In this document: in pieces, positions 43,322 to 50,533 of the stretch
Layout: each line of letters starts with the position of its first letter
Position numbering within the stretch: the stretch's first letter is position 1
DNA from: Methylobacterium soli
GTDB lineage: Bacteria; Pseudomonadota; Alphaproteobacteria; Rhizobiales; Beijerinckiaceae
NCBI RefSeq assembly: GCF_008806385.1
Contig: NZ_VZZK01000039.1
Coordinates: forward strand, 1 to 50,533
DNA: 50,533 nt
Reading direction: 5' to 3'
Notes under the pieces: generated by a model
Told to the model about the DNA's origin: nothing
Databases searched by the model: none
The model's input: the letters and a program-made list of their open reading frames with translations, nothing else
Position numbers and translations under genes: made by a program

Positions 43322-45529
43322 TCACTTCGGAGGCTTGAAGCGAGGGGAATCCGGTGCTTCGTAGAGCTGGCCGTCGGGGGCGACGGCTCCTGCAAACGAT
43401 CTGTCGGCGGGCACTTCCGTGCAGGCGAGACGTCCATCGGCTGTCTCTCCCACGAGACAGGTGGAGGTGGCGGCGAGCGCATTCCGCACGAGCGTGAAGT
43501 CTCCTCGTTCGGGCGCTCGAAAGCCGGGATCGCCCATGCGTCCGTGGCGTTCGAACTCGGCGAGCTGCTCAAATGCCGGCGGGAAGCCGTCGTTGCTGAC
43601 GTCATGATCGAATGCGCTGCGGAGGACGGGCATGTCTTGGCCGCGCTCGTCCATGGGCAGCCAGCGGAAACAGTCGAAGAACGGAACGCTTCCCTTCGCA
43701 CCCGCGTATCGGCCGAGATCGTCGGCCCTGACGAACTCCCGGCCGCAAGCGGCCGCGTCGAACACCTCCGGCCTTATCTTGCAGAGCTCGATCTCGTAGC
43801 CCGCACGGCCCGGTTCGCAGAATGAGATGGCGTTGTTCCAGTGCCGCAGGTTGGCGGCGGCGCCGATGCCGGTCACGGGGGAGCGCAAGGACCAGCTGTT
43901 GTTGAAGACGTAGATCGGACCCCGCATCGCGTAGCGGAACGTGTCGGGCGCCGCCCCTTTCGCCGGCAGGGCCAACTTGATGACACGCCCCGCGACGCTC
44001 GCCTCGCAGGATTGCTCCAACGGATCCATCCAATCGACACGACCGGTCGCATCGATCTCTTCGACCCCGACCGGCAGCCAGCGGACCTTGAGATAGTCGA
44101 ACCGGCGGTCGAGCTTGGGGTCGAAGCCTGCCTCAGGCGCGGGCTTCGGGACGGGCCGGCGCAGGCAGGGCGGGCCGCCGGGCGCCGAGGGTGACCAAGC
44201 GAGAGCCGGCATGTCGTCGAACCAGCCGCGGTTGCCGTAGACATAGATCGGGCCACCGCCCATGTCGTCGAACGAGAACCAGGCGTGGGCGTTGTGGATG
44301 CGGTTCCGGAAGATGTGCGCGTCCGTCGCCCAGGTCTCGAGTTCGACCGGGTTGTCGCGCACATAGGAAAACAGGTTCTCGTAGATCCACACATGCGCGT
44401 TGAAGGGGCACGAGGCTGGCGAGAGCCCGGATGCCGGCAGGTCCTCGCACCCGCTCGCCTTCAGCCGCACGCCGTTATAGGCGGCCAGAACCTTGTTGCG
44501 GCGGAAGACGATGGGTCCCTGGAGGTCGCTGCCTCCGAGAAGCGCGCCATTGAAGTGCTCGTAGACGCCGTGGTGGCTGACGCCCCAGGGAATGCTCCGC
44601 CACATCATGCCCGGGCAACCCAGCTCCGTCGTGCGGCCGTCGCGGCAACGAAAGGGGCCGCCACGGGTCAAGCTGGTCTCGTCGAAGCCGCTCGTATCCT
44701 GCACCCAGGTCACGTCCTCGACGGTGACATCGTCGGAAGGACGGTCCGCTCTCCCCCTTGCGGCCAGACCGTAGCTGCTCCCGATCACGAGCGAGCGCCG
44801 GAGCGTGATGCGCCGGCTGCCGAGGGCGCGAATTGCGGCCAGCCAGCAATCCTGGAAGGTCAGGTCCTCGATGACGACGCCATCGACGCGGTCGAGGTCA
44901 AGGCAGGCTGCATCGGCAAGCCTCCCACTCTTCCCGATCGGAATCGCAGGCCGCGAATTGATCGCCTGAGACCCCCCTTCCGGCAGAGAACTCGTGGACG
45001 CCAACAAGGTGGCGAACAAATCGGGCTTCCGTGGTGCGGAGAGGACAGCATAAAGATCACCGCAGGATCGCTCGGCGCTATCCTCCGGCATGGGGCAGTC
45101 GCGGATCTGTTCGACAGACCTCCCGATCATGCGCGTCCGCGTGCCCAGTCCTTTGATCGCGATCAACGAAGGGCCACGGCTCGTCTTCTGCGAGAGCACG
45201 ACGCGCTCGCGATACAATGTGATCGCGGCAGGATCCGGACTATCCAGCAGGAGCTGCACGGTATCGCCCGGCAGGACAGCACGCATGGTCAACGAGGAGA
45301 AAGCCTCCGTCCGTTCAGCGACCACGCTGCCGTCGGCCGCATATCCGGGCCCCGCGCCGGTTGGTGTCACGAAAACAGTCTTCGCAGCCGCCCCTTGTGA
45401 TACCAGGAAGCTGAACGCAATGGCGACTGCAAACCGGAGCCCAGCTCCGCCTGACCGCAGCCGGGGCTGGTCTGTCTGCATCCTTTCGCAACGGCCATGC
45501 AATCGCGGCCCCGGTGATGCGGCATGCAT
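43322..45529 (-). CDS. Secreted right-handed beta-helix protein
   Basis: A 735-residue exported protein with a signal-like stretch (RFAVAIAFSFLVSQGAAAKT). The body has repeating beta-helix turns (GVVIEDLTFQDCWLAAIRAL, RITLRRSLVIGSSYGLAARG, IVFRRNKVLAAYNGVRLKA, AHIFRNRIHNAHAWF). This fold is common in polysaccharide lyases, pectate-type enzymes and adhesins, but I see no catalytic signature. Several cysteines may form disulfides. The start at 45529 has a good ribosome binding site (GAGGG); 45481 would give a shorter signal peptide. Confidence 0.65.
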   Translation of the reverse strand: MHAASPGPRLHGRCERMQTDQPRLRSGGAGLRFAVAIAFSFLVSQGAAAKTVFVTPTGAGPGYAADGSVVAERTEAFSSLTMRAVLPGDTVQLLLDSPDPAAITLYRERVVLSQKTSRGPSLIAIKGLGTRTRMIGRSVEQIRDCPMPEDSAERSCGDLYAVLSAPRKPDLFATLLASTSSLPEGGSQAINSRPAIPIGKSGRLADAACLDLDRVDGVVIEDLTFQDCWLAAIRALGSRRITLRRSLVIGSSYGLAARGRADRPSDDVTVEDVTWVQDTSGFDETSLTRGGPFRCRDGRTTELGCPGMMWRSIPWGVSHHGVYEHFNGALLGGSDLQGPIVFRRNKVLAAYNGVRLKASGCEDLPASGLSPASCPFNAHVWIYENLFSYVRDNPVELETWATDAHIFRNRIHNAHAWFSFDDMGGGPIYVYGNRGWFDDMPALAWSPSAPGGPPCLRRPVPKPAPEAGFDPKLDRRFDYLKVRWLPVGVEEIDATGRVDWMDPLEQSCEASVAGRVIKLALPAKGAAPDTFRYAMRGPIYVFNNSWSLRSPVTGIGAAANLRHWNNAISFCEPGRAGYEIELCKIRPEVFDAAACGREFVRADDLGRYAGAKGSVPFFDCFRWLPMDERGQDMPVLRSAFDHDVSNDGFPPAFEQLAEFERHGRMGDPGFRAPERGDFTLVRNALAATSTCLVGETADGRLACTEVPADRSFAGAVAPDGQLYEAPDSPRFKPPK

Positions 45530-45595
45530 CTGCACCCTCGTGTTTGAGTGCCTGAAGACGAGCGCTATGGTTTCGGATGGGAGGATGATCTTGGC

Positions 45596-47242
45596 TTATT
45601 CAGCCGGCACTTCCGCAATTTCCTTTCTCTCTGCCGTCGCGTTCTTGTGGGCTTCGAATGCATCTCGGTACCCGCGCGCAACGGCGCGGACACCGCGACC
45701 GATGTCGTCGTAGACGTCGTCGGGCAAGTTCGCGAGTGAGACGCGCAAGGACCAATTCGGTGCTTCGAAGCCACCGCCGTTGAGAAGCACGATTCCGTGG
45801 ACCTCTGCCAAACGGAAGGCGAGATCGAGGGGGTGTACGTTGCGTTTTAGGTATTCGACGGCCTCATCTCCGATGTTCTTCCGGGCCCAGAACTCGAAAT
45901 CGATCAAACCGTAATAGGCATCGAAATTGGGGTTCGGGGTGAGCGTGAGCCCCAGGCCCTCAATCATCGACCAGACACGCCGGTTGACGATTTCCATACA
46001 GGCGGCCTGATAGGCCTTCTGCTCATCCATCAACTCGGCCAGCGAGAAGAGACTCATCATTACCTGCTGCGGCAGGGAGAGTCCGGCCGTGTGGTTGAGC
46101 GCCACATCGCGGCTATCGGCAACGATACGGTCGATGAATTTGAGCTTTCGCGGCTCAAGCGTCATGGGGCCATAGCGCTTGTCGAGGGCGGTCGTCTCCG
46201 CCGCTGGCAACTCGGCGATGTTCTTGTCGAAGATGTTGTCTTCGTGGATGGCAATGACGCCGAGGCGCCAGCCCGTGCAGCCGAAGTACTTTGAGTAGGA
46301 ATACACCCCAATTGTATTCTGTGGCAGTTCGGCCATCAGAGATCGGAACCCATGAACAAAGGTTCCGTAGACATCATCGGTCAGGATCATCAGATCGGGC
46401 CGTTTGGTTTTCACGAGCTTGGTGATCTTCGCAACCGTCTCCTCGCTCATGGCGACGCCAGTTGGATTGCCGGGGTTGACGACGAAGAAGGCCTTGATCT
46501 TCGGGTTAAGAAGCTTGTTGATCTCGTCGTCCGTGAACTGGAATCTATTCTCCTGCGGCGCCTTGATGTGCACGACGTCGAGAGCATAGTCCTCGAGGTG
46601 GGTCATCTCGAGATAAGGCGTGAAGATCGGTGTCCCCAGCGCGATCGTGTCCCCCGGAAGCAGCAGCCGATTGGCTTTCAGTGCCTTGAAGAGGTAGCAC
46701 ATTGCCGCGGTTCCGCCCTCGACTGCGTAGAGGTCGAACTTGCCGGCAGGCTTATTCGTCCCGCACATGGCCCACATCAGGTATTCATGTACGATGCGCT
46801 CGTTGTGAACGAGCATGCGGTCCGGCACGGGGTAATTGTCGCCAATGATCGAGTCGACGAGTTCGTGCACGAACGCGTTCGGCTCGAAACCGAAGGTCGT
46901 CACTGCGTAGGGGACTATCGCGGACAGGAAGGAGGCGCCCGGCATCCCGGAATGTTCCGCAAGCCAGGCCTCCAAACGGCCAGCGATGCCGGCCGCCTGA
47001 GGCATTCCGCCGAGGCCCGCAGGATGGCTCATCACGCGCTTGCTCTCACCCACGCTGAACTGGCCAAGCAGAAAGAAGGCCTCGCGCGGCGCGGTGGCGA
47101 CCCAGTTGGGATTGCCCCGCCCGGCGTTGAGAAACGCCGACTGAGTTCTCTTTGACGTCCCCTTGGCGAGCTTGATCAGCTCATCTTTTATCTCGAATGG
47201 ACTTAGGGACTCAAAGTCTTTGAGATTAAGCGTGCTCGTCAT
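45596..47242 (-). CDS. aspD: Aspartate 4-decarboxylase (bifunctional aminotransferase)
   Basis: A 548-residue PLP enzyme that turns L-aspartate into L-alanine and CO2. FFVVNPGNPTGVAM (252-265) and TDDVYGTF (288-295) bind the cofactor, and K318 in VYSYSKYFGCTGWRLG forms the Schiff base. The extra N-terminal part (about 1-140) and the length match AspD, not ordinary aspartate aminotransferases of about 400 residues. CAGGAG precedes the ATG. It follows the aspT gene by 27 bases, forming the known aspartate-alanine cycle. Its base composition looks lower in GC than its neighbours. Confidence 0.9.
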   Translation of the reverse strand: MTSTLNLKDFESLSPFEIKDELIKLAKGTSKRTQSAFLNAGRGNPNWVATAPREAFFLLGQFSVGESKRVMSHPAGLGGMPQAAGIAGRLEAWLAEHSGMPGASFLSAIVPYAVTTFGFEPNAFVHELVDSIIGDNYPVPDRMLVHNERIVHEYLMWAMCGTNKPAGKFDLYAVEGGTAAMCYLFKALKANRLLLPGDTIALGTPIFTPYLEMTHLEDYALDVVHIKAPQENRFQFTDDEINKLLNPKIKAFFVVNPGNPTGVAMSEETVAKITKLVKTKRPDLMILTDDVYGTFVHGFRSLMAELPQNTIGVYSYSKYFGCTGWRLGVIAIHEDNIFDKNIAELPAAETTALDKRYGPMTLEPRKLKFIDRIVADSRDVALNHTAGLSLPQQVMMSLFSLAELMDEQKAYQAACMEIVNRRVWSMIEGLGLTLTPNPNFDAYYGLIDFEFWARKNIGDEAVEYLKRNVHPLDLAFRLAEVHGIVLLNGGGFEAPNWSLRVSLANLPDDVYDDIGRGVRAVARGYRDAFEAHKNATAERKEIAEVPAE

Positions 47243-47269
47243 AGAAATACTCCTGTATGCAAGATATAT

Positions 47270-48949
47270 TTATGAAGCAAGAAGTACGATGACCATTCCG
47301 TAGATGGTCAGGACGGTGTTGCCGACCGCGTAAGGCATCCCGTAGCCGAGTGCCGGGATTTTGCTCTTCGCGCTCTCCTGGATCATGCCGAGGGCTGCGG
47401 TTGTCGTCCTGGCACCAGCGCACGCGCCGAAGAGGATCGCTGGGTGAAACTTGAAGAGGTAATATCCGATATAGACCGAGAGGATCATCGGTACGGAGGT
47501 CGCCACGGCGCCCCAGAGGAACAGGTTCAGGCCGACCGCCTTCAGCCCGGCAACGAATCCGGGCCCGGCCGTGATGCCGACGACGGCGATGAAAACGTTC
47601 AGCCCGAGCGTATTCATCAGCCACAGAGCCGGCCCTGGGATGCGGCCGAAGACGGGGCGAATGGTCCTGAGCCAACCCAGCAGCAATCCCGCCAGCAACG
47701 CACCGCCCGAGGTGGAGAGGCTGATCGGAATGCCCCCGATCTTGTAGCTCAAAGCTCCAACCAAGCCGCCGAGCACGATCCCGGCTCCGAGGAATGCCAC
47801 ATCGGTCGCCTCCACCGGCCGATCCGGATAGCCGAGGTGCTGAATGGCCAACTCAATGTGGCGCCGACTTCCCACGAGGGTCAGGATGTCTCCGCGCAGG
47901 ACCTGCGTTCCCGGCAAGACCGGGATCTCGATCATGTTCCGGGTGATCTTGCGCAGGTAGACGCCGCGTGCCCATTCGCTCTCGGAGTGCTCCTGGAGAG
48001 TCATTCCGCCGATCTTCTTGTTGGTCACGAAGACGTCGACGACTTCCGCGGGCACATCGAGAAGCTCACGATCTTGCACCTCTTCGAGAACCGGGTTGAT
48101 CGACTCGACGAGGTGCTCACGGCGGCCGGAAATTGCGACGATATCACCGGGCTGCAGCACGGTGGTGGCGTCCGCCTCGATGATCTCCCTTCCGCGACGC
48201 AGGCGCTCGACGAAAACCCGCATTCGCGGCCAGACATTCTTGAGGGGCTGGCCGGCGATGGTGCGGTCGTCCGAGACGCGGTAGGCCCGCAGCTCGATGT
48301 AGCGGTAGGCGGAGGCAAGGCCTGGCTCAAGGCTCGGGCTACCGCCCATCTTCGCCTCGTAGTCCTTGCAAGCCTTTGCAAGATCAACACGAATCAACTT
48401 TGGCCCGAGCTGGGCCAGGATGATCGCCGATCCAATCGTTCCAAAGATGTACGTGACAGCATAGCCGATGGGGATCTGATCATTATAGATCTTCACCTGC
48501 TCGGGCGAGAGTCCAAGGCGCGAGATCTGGTCGGAAGCAACGCCGATCGAGGCCGAGATCGTCTGGGATCCCGCATACAGTCCAGCCGTGTATCCAAGAT
48601 CGAGGCCCGCTACGCGGGCGCACAGGAGCGGCACGACCAAGCACAAGGCGAGGACGACGAGCGAGAAACCAATTTGTTTCGGGCCTTCCTTGGTCAATCC
48701 GCTCATGAATTGGGGGCCGACGCCGTAGCCGATGGCGAAGATGAACAGGATGAAGAAGGTCGCCTTGACGTTCGGCGAAATGGTGATGCCGAGTTGCCCG
48801 ATGATCACGGCGGCCAGCAGGGTGGCCGTGACATTTCCGAGGCTGAAGCCAGCAACTTTTCGAGATCCGATCGAGAAGCCGATGGCCAGCGACAGGAATA
48901 TCGCGAGTTCGGGATAGGTCCGCAGTGTGCCTACAAACCAGTCGATCAT
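47270..48949 (-). CDS. aspT: Aspartate:alanine antiporter (AAE family)
   Basis: A 559-residue membrane exchanger with two membrane halves (about 1-200 and 390-559). Between them is a soluble region with two TrkA-C-like domains (QPLKNVWPRMRVFVERLRRG, TLQEHSESEWARGVYLRKIT). Motifs TAGLYAGSQTISASIGVASD and HPAILFGACAGARTTTAALG mark the two AspT duplication halves. It exchanges aspartate in for alanine out; with AspD consuming a proton, this builds a proton motive force. The ATG at 48949 has GGAG upstream. Confidence 0.9.
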   Translation of the reverse strand: MIDWFVGTLRTYPELAIFLSLAIGFSIGSRKVAGFSLGNVTATLLAAVIIGQLGITISPNVKATFFILFIFAIGYGVGPQFMSGLTKEGPKQIGFSLVVLALCLVVPLLCARVAGLDLGYTAGLYAGSQTISASIGVASDQISRLGLSPEQVKIYNDQIPIGYAVTYIFGTIGSAIILAQLGPKLIRVDLAKACKDYEAKMGGSPSLEPGLASAYRYIELRAYRVSDDRTIAGQPLKNVWPRMRVFVERLRRGREIIEADATTVLQPGDIVAISGRREHLVESINPVLEEVQDRELLDVPAEVVDVFVTNKKIGGMTLQEHSESEWARGVYLRKITRNMIEIPVLPGTQVLRGDILTLVGSRRHIELAIQHLGYPDRPVEATDVAFLGAGIVLGGLVGALSYKIGGIPISLSTSGGALLAGLLLGWLRTIRPVFGRIPGPALWLMNTLGLNVFIAVVGITAGPGFVAGLKAVGLNLFLWGAVATSVPMILSVYIGYYLFKFHPAILFGACAGARTTTAALGMIQESAKSKIPALGYGMPYAVGNTVLTIYGMVIVLLAS

Positions 48950-49311
48950 AGCCGCACTCCGTGCGCCCGGGCTGAAGGTTTGTGCAGCTTCAGCGATGTG
49001 ACGGCCCAAAGAATAACGCTGAGCTAAGACCTGCGCTTGATCAGACGGGACAAATTGCAATTTCCGATAGCGCGACGCCGACGAAAGCCATCGATTTTTC
49101 CGCTGACGCCAACAATTTCTTAAAGAGCGGCCGCGGCATCAGCCATTGAACCGAGATTGACTGTCAGGGCCGATCTGGTTGTGGATTGATTGTTTTGCCG
49201 AGTTCCTATGCGCCCGGCGTTTCCGCCCTCGCTCCGAGCCACGGCATCACGCACGGGAAGAAAGGGCCCGGCGCGCGTTGCGCACATCACGATCATCAGC
49301 TTGCGAATGCC
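48950..49311. promoter_or_regulatory. Promoter region of the aspT-aspD operon
   Basis: 362 bases. The part nearest aspT is AT-richer than average (CAAATTGCAATTTCCG, ATTTTTCCGC, CAATTTCTTAAAG) and contains the perfect palindrome listed at 49052. The right end overlaps the tail of the metallopeptidase transcript. No gene was seen. Confidence 0.45.
49052..49063. promoter_or_regulatory. Perfect palindrome AAATTGCAATTT
   Basis: A 12-bp palindrome about 105 bases upstream of the aspT start. It could be an operator for an adjacent-acting regulator such as an Lrp- or AsnC-type amino acid sensor, but no regulator gene is close and short AT palindromes arise by chance. Confidence 0.35.
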
Positions 49312-50178
49312 TCAGCGCGCTGCAGACGGTTTGCCGAACGCGCGCCGCAGGCGCTCGCCATGTCCCGGCGAAACGCGAAGATGAGGAACGATCAACGTCT
49401 GAAACGCTAAGGCAATTTGCTTGTACTCTTCCTCGCAGGTCTTGGCGCGCGCGGCCGGCAGATAATCTTTTTCGACGATGTAGCCATAGTGCCGCTTGTC
49501 CGAGCCATAGGCCAGGCAGGCGAGGTTGTAGAAGCGCTGCCAGGATAGACTATGTGCGTCTGCGAAGCTCCCACGGTCGATCGCCTCGTGTTTACCTAAC
49601 GTTGCAAAGAAGTACGCGCTGCCGTTCACGACCGCGCGTGCGTCAGCGGGTGCCAGGTGGAGAAGGACCAGCGAGGCCACTTGATCCGCAGCATCCTCCT
49701 CTCGCCCGAGAACCGGGATCCGCAGGAGATCAAGCAGCGCATGGCTGCTCTCGTGGAAGAGAATCTGAACGACCGGGCCGCGAACGGCATCCTCTCGGGT
49801 CACGCCCGCCGGCGAAGTTGTATTCGGTGCGAGCCGTAGAATACTCGCGATGAGTTCGTAGCAGACAGTGACGCTGTGCGTCCGTGGATCATACCACGCA
49901 TTGGGCTCGCCGGAGCATTCCTTGAAGCGGTAGGTCAGGCGCCTGGGCAGGCGGACGAGGCCGAAAGCCGCCGCGACCCGCTCCAGCACGTGTCGCTGTC
50001 GCACGCTTTCGTAGATCTCGCGGTGATCGGGTTGTTCTGGAGAATCGTACACAACGCTGATGTGGCGCCTGCCAGTATGCGCAGTGTCCTGTGCTGCGAC
50101 GGTCATGGGAGACAGGAATGTGAGTAAAGGCGCAGCACTGAGGGCACGGAGTGCAGGATGTCGGCGGGCTTTCTGCAT
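49312..50178 (-). CDS. Secreted DUF4344-type metallopeptidase-like protein
   Basis: A 288-residue exported protein with a signal-like N-terminus (HPALRALSAAPLLTFLSPMTVAAQD). The zinc motif HESSH lies at 142-146 (LFHESSHALLD), and the acidic stretch GREEDAADQVAS about 15 residues on supplies a likely third ligand. Paired cysteines (C88/C106, with others) suggest disulfides. This matches the DUF4344 group of putative metallopeptidases. The ATG at 50178, behind GGGGGT, was preferred over a TTG two codons earlier. The substrate is unknown. Confidence 0.7.
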   Translation of the reverse strand: MQKARRHPALRALSAAPLLTFLSPMTVAAQDTAHTGRRHISVVYDSPEQPDHREIYESVRQRHVLERVAAAFGLVRLPRRLTYRFKECSGEPNAWYDPRTHSVTVCYELIASILRLAPNTTSPAGVTREDAVRGPVVQILFHESSHALLDLLRIPVLGREEDAADQVASLVLLHLAPADARAVVNGSAYFFATLGKHEAIDRGSFADAHSLSWQRFYNLACLAYGSDKRHYGYIVEKDYLPAARAKTCEEEYKQIALAFQTLIVPHLRVSPGHGERLRRAFGKPSAAR

Positions 50179-50533
50179 CGCCAAACCCCCATCGGACCGC
50201 TTGAAGACACATCCTTAGGCCGCTTGGATCGCGCGCAAGCATCGCTGCGTTCCGTGAACCACTGGGCGCTCGCCTGGAGCCTTGGTCGCCCCGGGCGACG
50301 CGGGCCGAGCCGAGTGCCATGCAGATGAGCCTCGATGATGTCCTACCCGGCCTCAATGGCTCAGCAGACTGCAGATGGGCTTCGTTCGCAGGATGTCTCG
50401 GGTCGCCCACGCGGATTCAGTCCCGCAGCCGCGCGTGACTGTGCCCGCCCACCACAGCAGGATACGCCTCATGCCGATTTCGGCCATGCGCTGCCGCGCG
50501 CTGTCTGCGCGTCGGTCAGTAGGCGCGGCAGGT
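50179..50533. other. Window end, no supported gene
   Basis: 355 bases upstream of the metallopeptidase gene. Overlapping minus frames look like shadows. Its promoter should lie near 50190-50250, but I see no clear motif. Confidence 0.4.

Overview
The window is high-GC DNA from an alphaproteobacterium, most likely Methylobacterium or a close relative. That placement is an inference from base composition, family content and small Rhizobiales-type proteins, among them an AANDN-motif protein and a conserved RFPAPW-type protein. No rRNA, tRNA, CRISPR array, insertion sequence or phage module was seen. Many genes are small and have no known function.

Layout. 0.5-6.4 kb: small hypothetical genes, two of them short genes with good ribosome binding sites (a 58-residue Rmf/CrpP-like protein and a 28-residue ORF), a short-chain dehydrogenase and an Fe(II)/2-oxoglutarate-type dioxygenase. 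6.7-8.2 kb: a TAT-exported hydrolase with an aspartate nucleophile, overlapping a cytochrome P460-like gene. 8.4-17.3 kb: a sulfur region with an orphan SsuA-like binding protein and a flavoprotein, a YeeE/YedE transporter pair, serine O-acetyltransferase (cysE), and an overlapping pair coding for a family 2 encapsulin shell with an inserted cyclic-nucleotide-binding-like domain and a cysteine desulfurase with a long disordered cargo-type N-terminus. 17.4-19.8 kb: an MFS transporter and an amidohydrolase. 20.2-21.8 kb: a SAM methyltransferase and a homocysteine S-methyltransferase-like enzyme. 22.3-24.5 kb: an HxlR regulator divergent from a glutathione S-transferase, then an LLM flavin oxidoreductase. 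25.6-27.6 kb: an SBP56/methanethiol oxidase homologue with a SCO copper chaperone. 28.8-36.7 kb: a 1937-residue soluble poly-HAMP hybrid kinase, translationally coupled to a second hybrid kinase. 37-43 kb: more small proteins, a cupin, an AmpG-like transporter and a universal stress protein. 43.3-50.2 kb: a secreted beta-helix protein, an aspartate 4-decarboxylase with an aspartate:alanine antiporter, and a secreted DUF4344-type metallopeptidase.

How the genes fit together. The most notable system is the encapsulin with its cysteine desulfurase. CysE makes O-acetylserine for cysteine synthesis. The desulfurase removes sulfur from cysteine, probably inside a protein shell. Neighbouring transporters and binding proteins probably bring in inorganic or organic sulfur. 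About 10 kb away, the methanethiol oxidase homologue could release sulfide and formaldehyde from methanethiol, which suits a methylotroph. Several inverted repeats in promoter regions look like operators: two GTTCT-N6-AGAAC sites, a GTTACC-N11-GGTAAC site, a GAATATG half-site cluster, and others. Starts were chosen by ribosome binding site and family fit, and all functions rest on reading the sequence without database searches.
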